Assembly (NCBI RefSeq): GCF_042767895.1 | Contig: NC_091569.1 | Location: 38,047,145 to 38,057,144 of the forward strand | Length of the DNA stretch: 10,000 nucleotides | Reading direction: 5' to 3' | Source: Penaeus vannamei | Taxonomy: Eukaryota; Arthropoda; Malacostraca; Decapoda; Penaeidae | In this document: one piece after another, positions 9,631 to 10,000 of the stretch | How the letters are laid out: every line of letters starts with the position of its first letter | Position numbering within the stretch: the stretch's first letter is position 1 | Made by a program: the position numbers and the translations under genes | The notes under the pieces: generated by a model | Told to the model about the DNA's origin: nothing | Seen by the model: only the letters and a program-made list of their open reading frames with translations | The model's database searches: none

Positions 9631-10000
9631 AACAAAACGTATATGTAATAGTACGTAATTATATCTATTCGCGTGGAACAAATTAGTGAACAAAAAAGGA
9701 GAAGAGTAAAAAAACGTATATGTAATAGTACGCAATTATATCTATTCGCGTGGAACAAATTAGTGAACAAAGAAAAAGAAGAATAAAAACAAAACGTATG
9801 TGAAATAAGACGTAATTATATCTATTCTCGTGGAACACAGCGAACAAAAAAGAATAAAAACAAAACGTATGTGCAATAGGACGTAATCATGTCTATTCGC
9901 GTGGAACACATTAGTGAACAAAATAGAAGAATAAAAACAAAACGTATGTGCAATAAGACGTAATTATATCTATTCGCGTGGAACAAATTAGTGAACAAAA
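9626..10000. repeat. 71-80 bp tandem repeat with conserved CpGs, cut by right edge
   Basis: AACGTAT begins five units, at 9636, 9713, 9793, 9864 and 9941, with spacings of 77, 80, 71 and 77 bp. Each unit continues with GTRMAATARKACGYAAT, then ATCTATTCGCGTGGAACA, then TTAGTGAACAAA and an A-rich tail of variable length. Length variation lies mainly in the A-rich tail, plus a short deletion removing the TTAGT part in the third unit (near 9838). Three CpG-bearing words per unit are retained (ACGTAT, ACGYAA, TTCGCGTGG; the third unit has TCTCGTGG). The fifth copy reaches the window edge, so the array probably continues. Confidence 0.93.

Overview
This window looks like intergenic or intronic nuclear DNA from an animal. 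Most of it is tandem and low-complexity repeat. I find no protein-coding gene, rRNA, tRNA, CRISPR array or recognisable transposase. The very long uninterrupted microsatellites, the density of minisatellites and a short degenerate CCTAA (TTAGG-type) stretch suggest an arthropod, perhaps a decapod crustacean. That assignment is an inference from repeat style, not from any gene.

Layout, left to right. (1) 1-489: G-rich 22-30 bp minisatellite cut by the left edge. (2) 490-840: short unique stretch holding a strong hairpin (710-746), a second hairpin (747-770) and a CCTAA-like patch (794-836). (3) 838-1470: A/G-rich, imperfectly repeated DNA including a 109-bp-offset duplication. (4) 1473-1760: AT-rich 40-57 bp repeat with AAT runs. 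(5) 1761-2216: AT-rich unique DNA. (6) 2217-7575: a 5.3-kb satellite of about 185 units of 24, 27 or 30 bp, built from AAC-like triplets. (7) 7576-7930: AAC/AAAAC-rich flank. (8) 8069-8190: pure (CA)61. (9) 8191-8585: AT-rich unique DNA. (10) 8586-8725: compound (CT)54(GT)~14 microsatellite. (11) 8726-8920: unique DNA with a possible acceptor/polyA-signal pair around it. (12) 8921-9550: pyrimidine-rich tract. (13) 9600-10000: a 71-80 bp repeat containing CpGs, cut by the right edge.

The main structure is inside the large satellite. Unit lengths change almost only in steps of 3 bp, so four of six reading frames stay open for long distances (up to 1163 codons on the minus strand). These are by-products of periodicity rather than genes. 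Variant units are not scattered evenly. They mark domains, and the order of unit lengths reveals higher-order repeats: a 141-bp period at 4075-4498, an AGT-marked 201/255-bp repeat at 4498-4954, and a near-contiguous 421-bp-offset duplication at about 6640-7045 and 7061-7466.

No genes work together here. The window is best read as a mosaic of several independently expanded tandem arrays.
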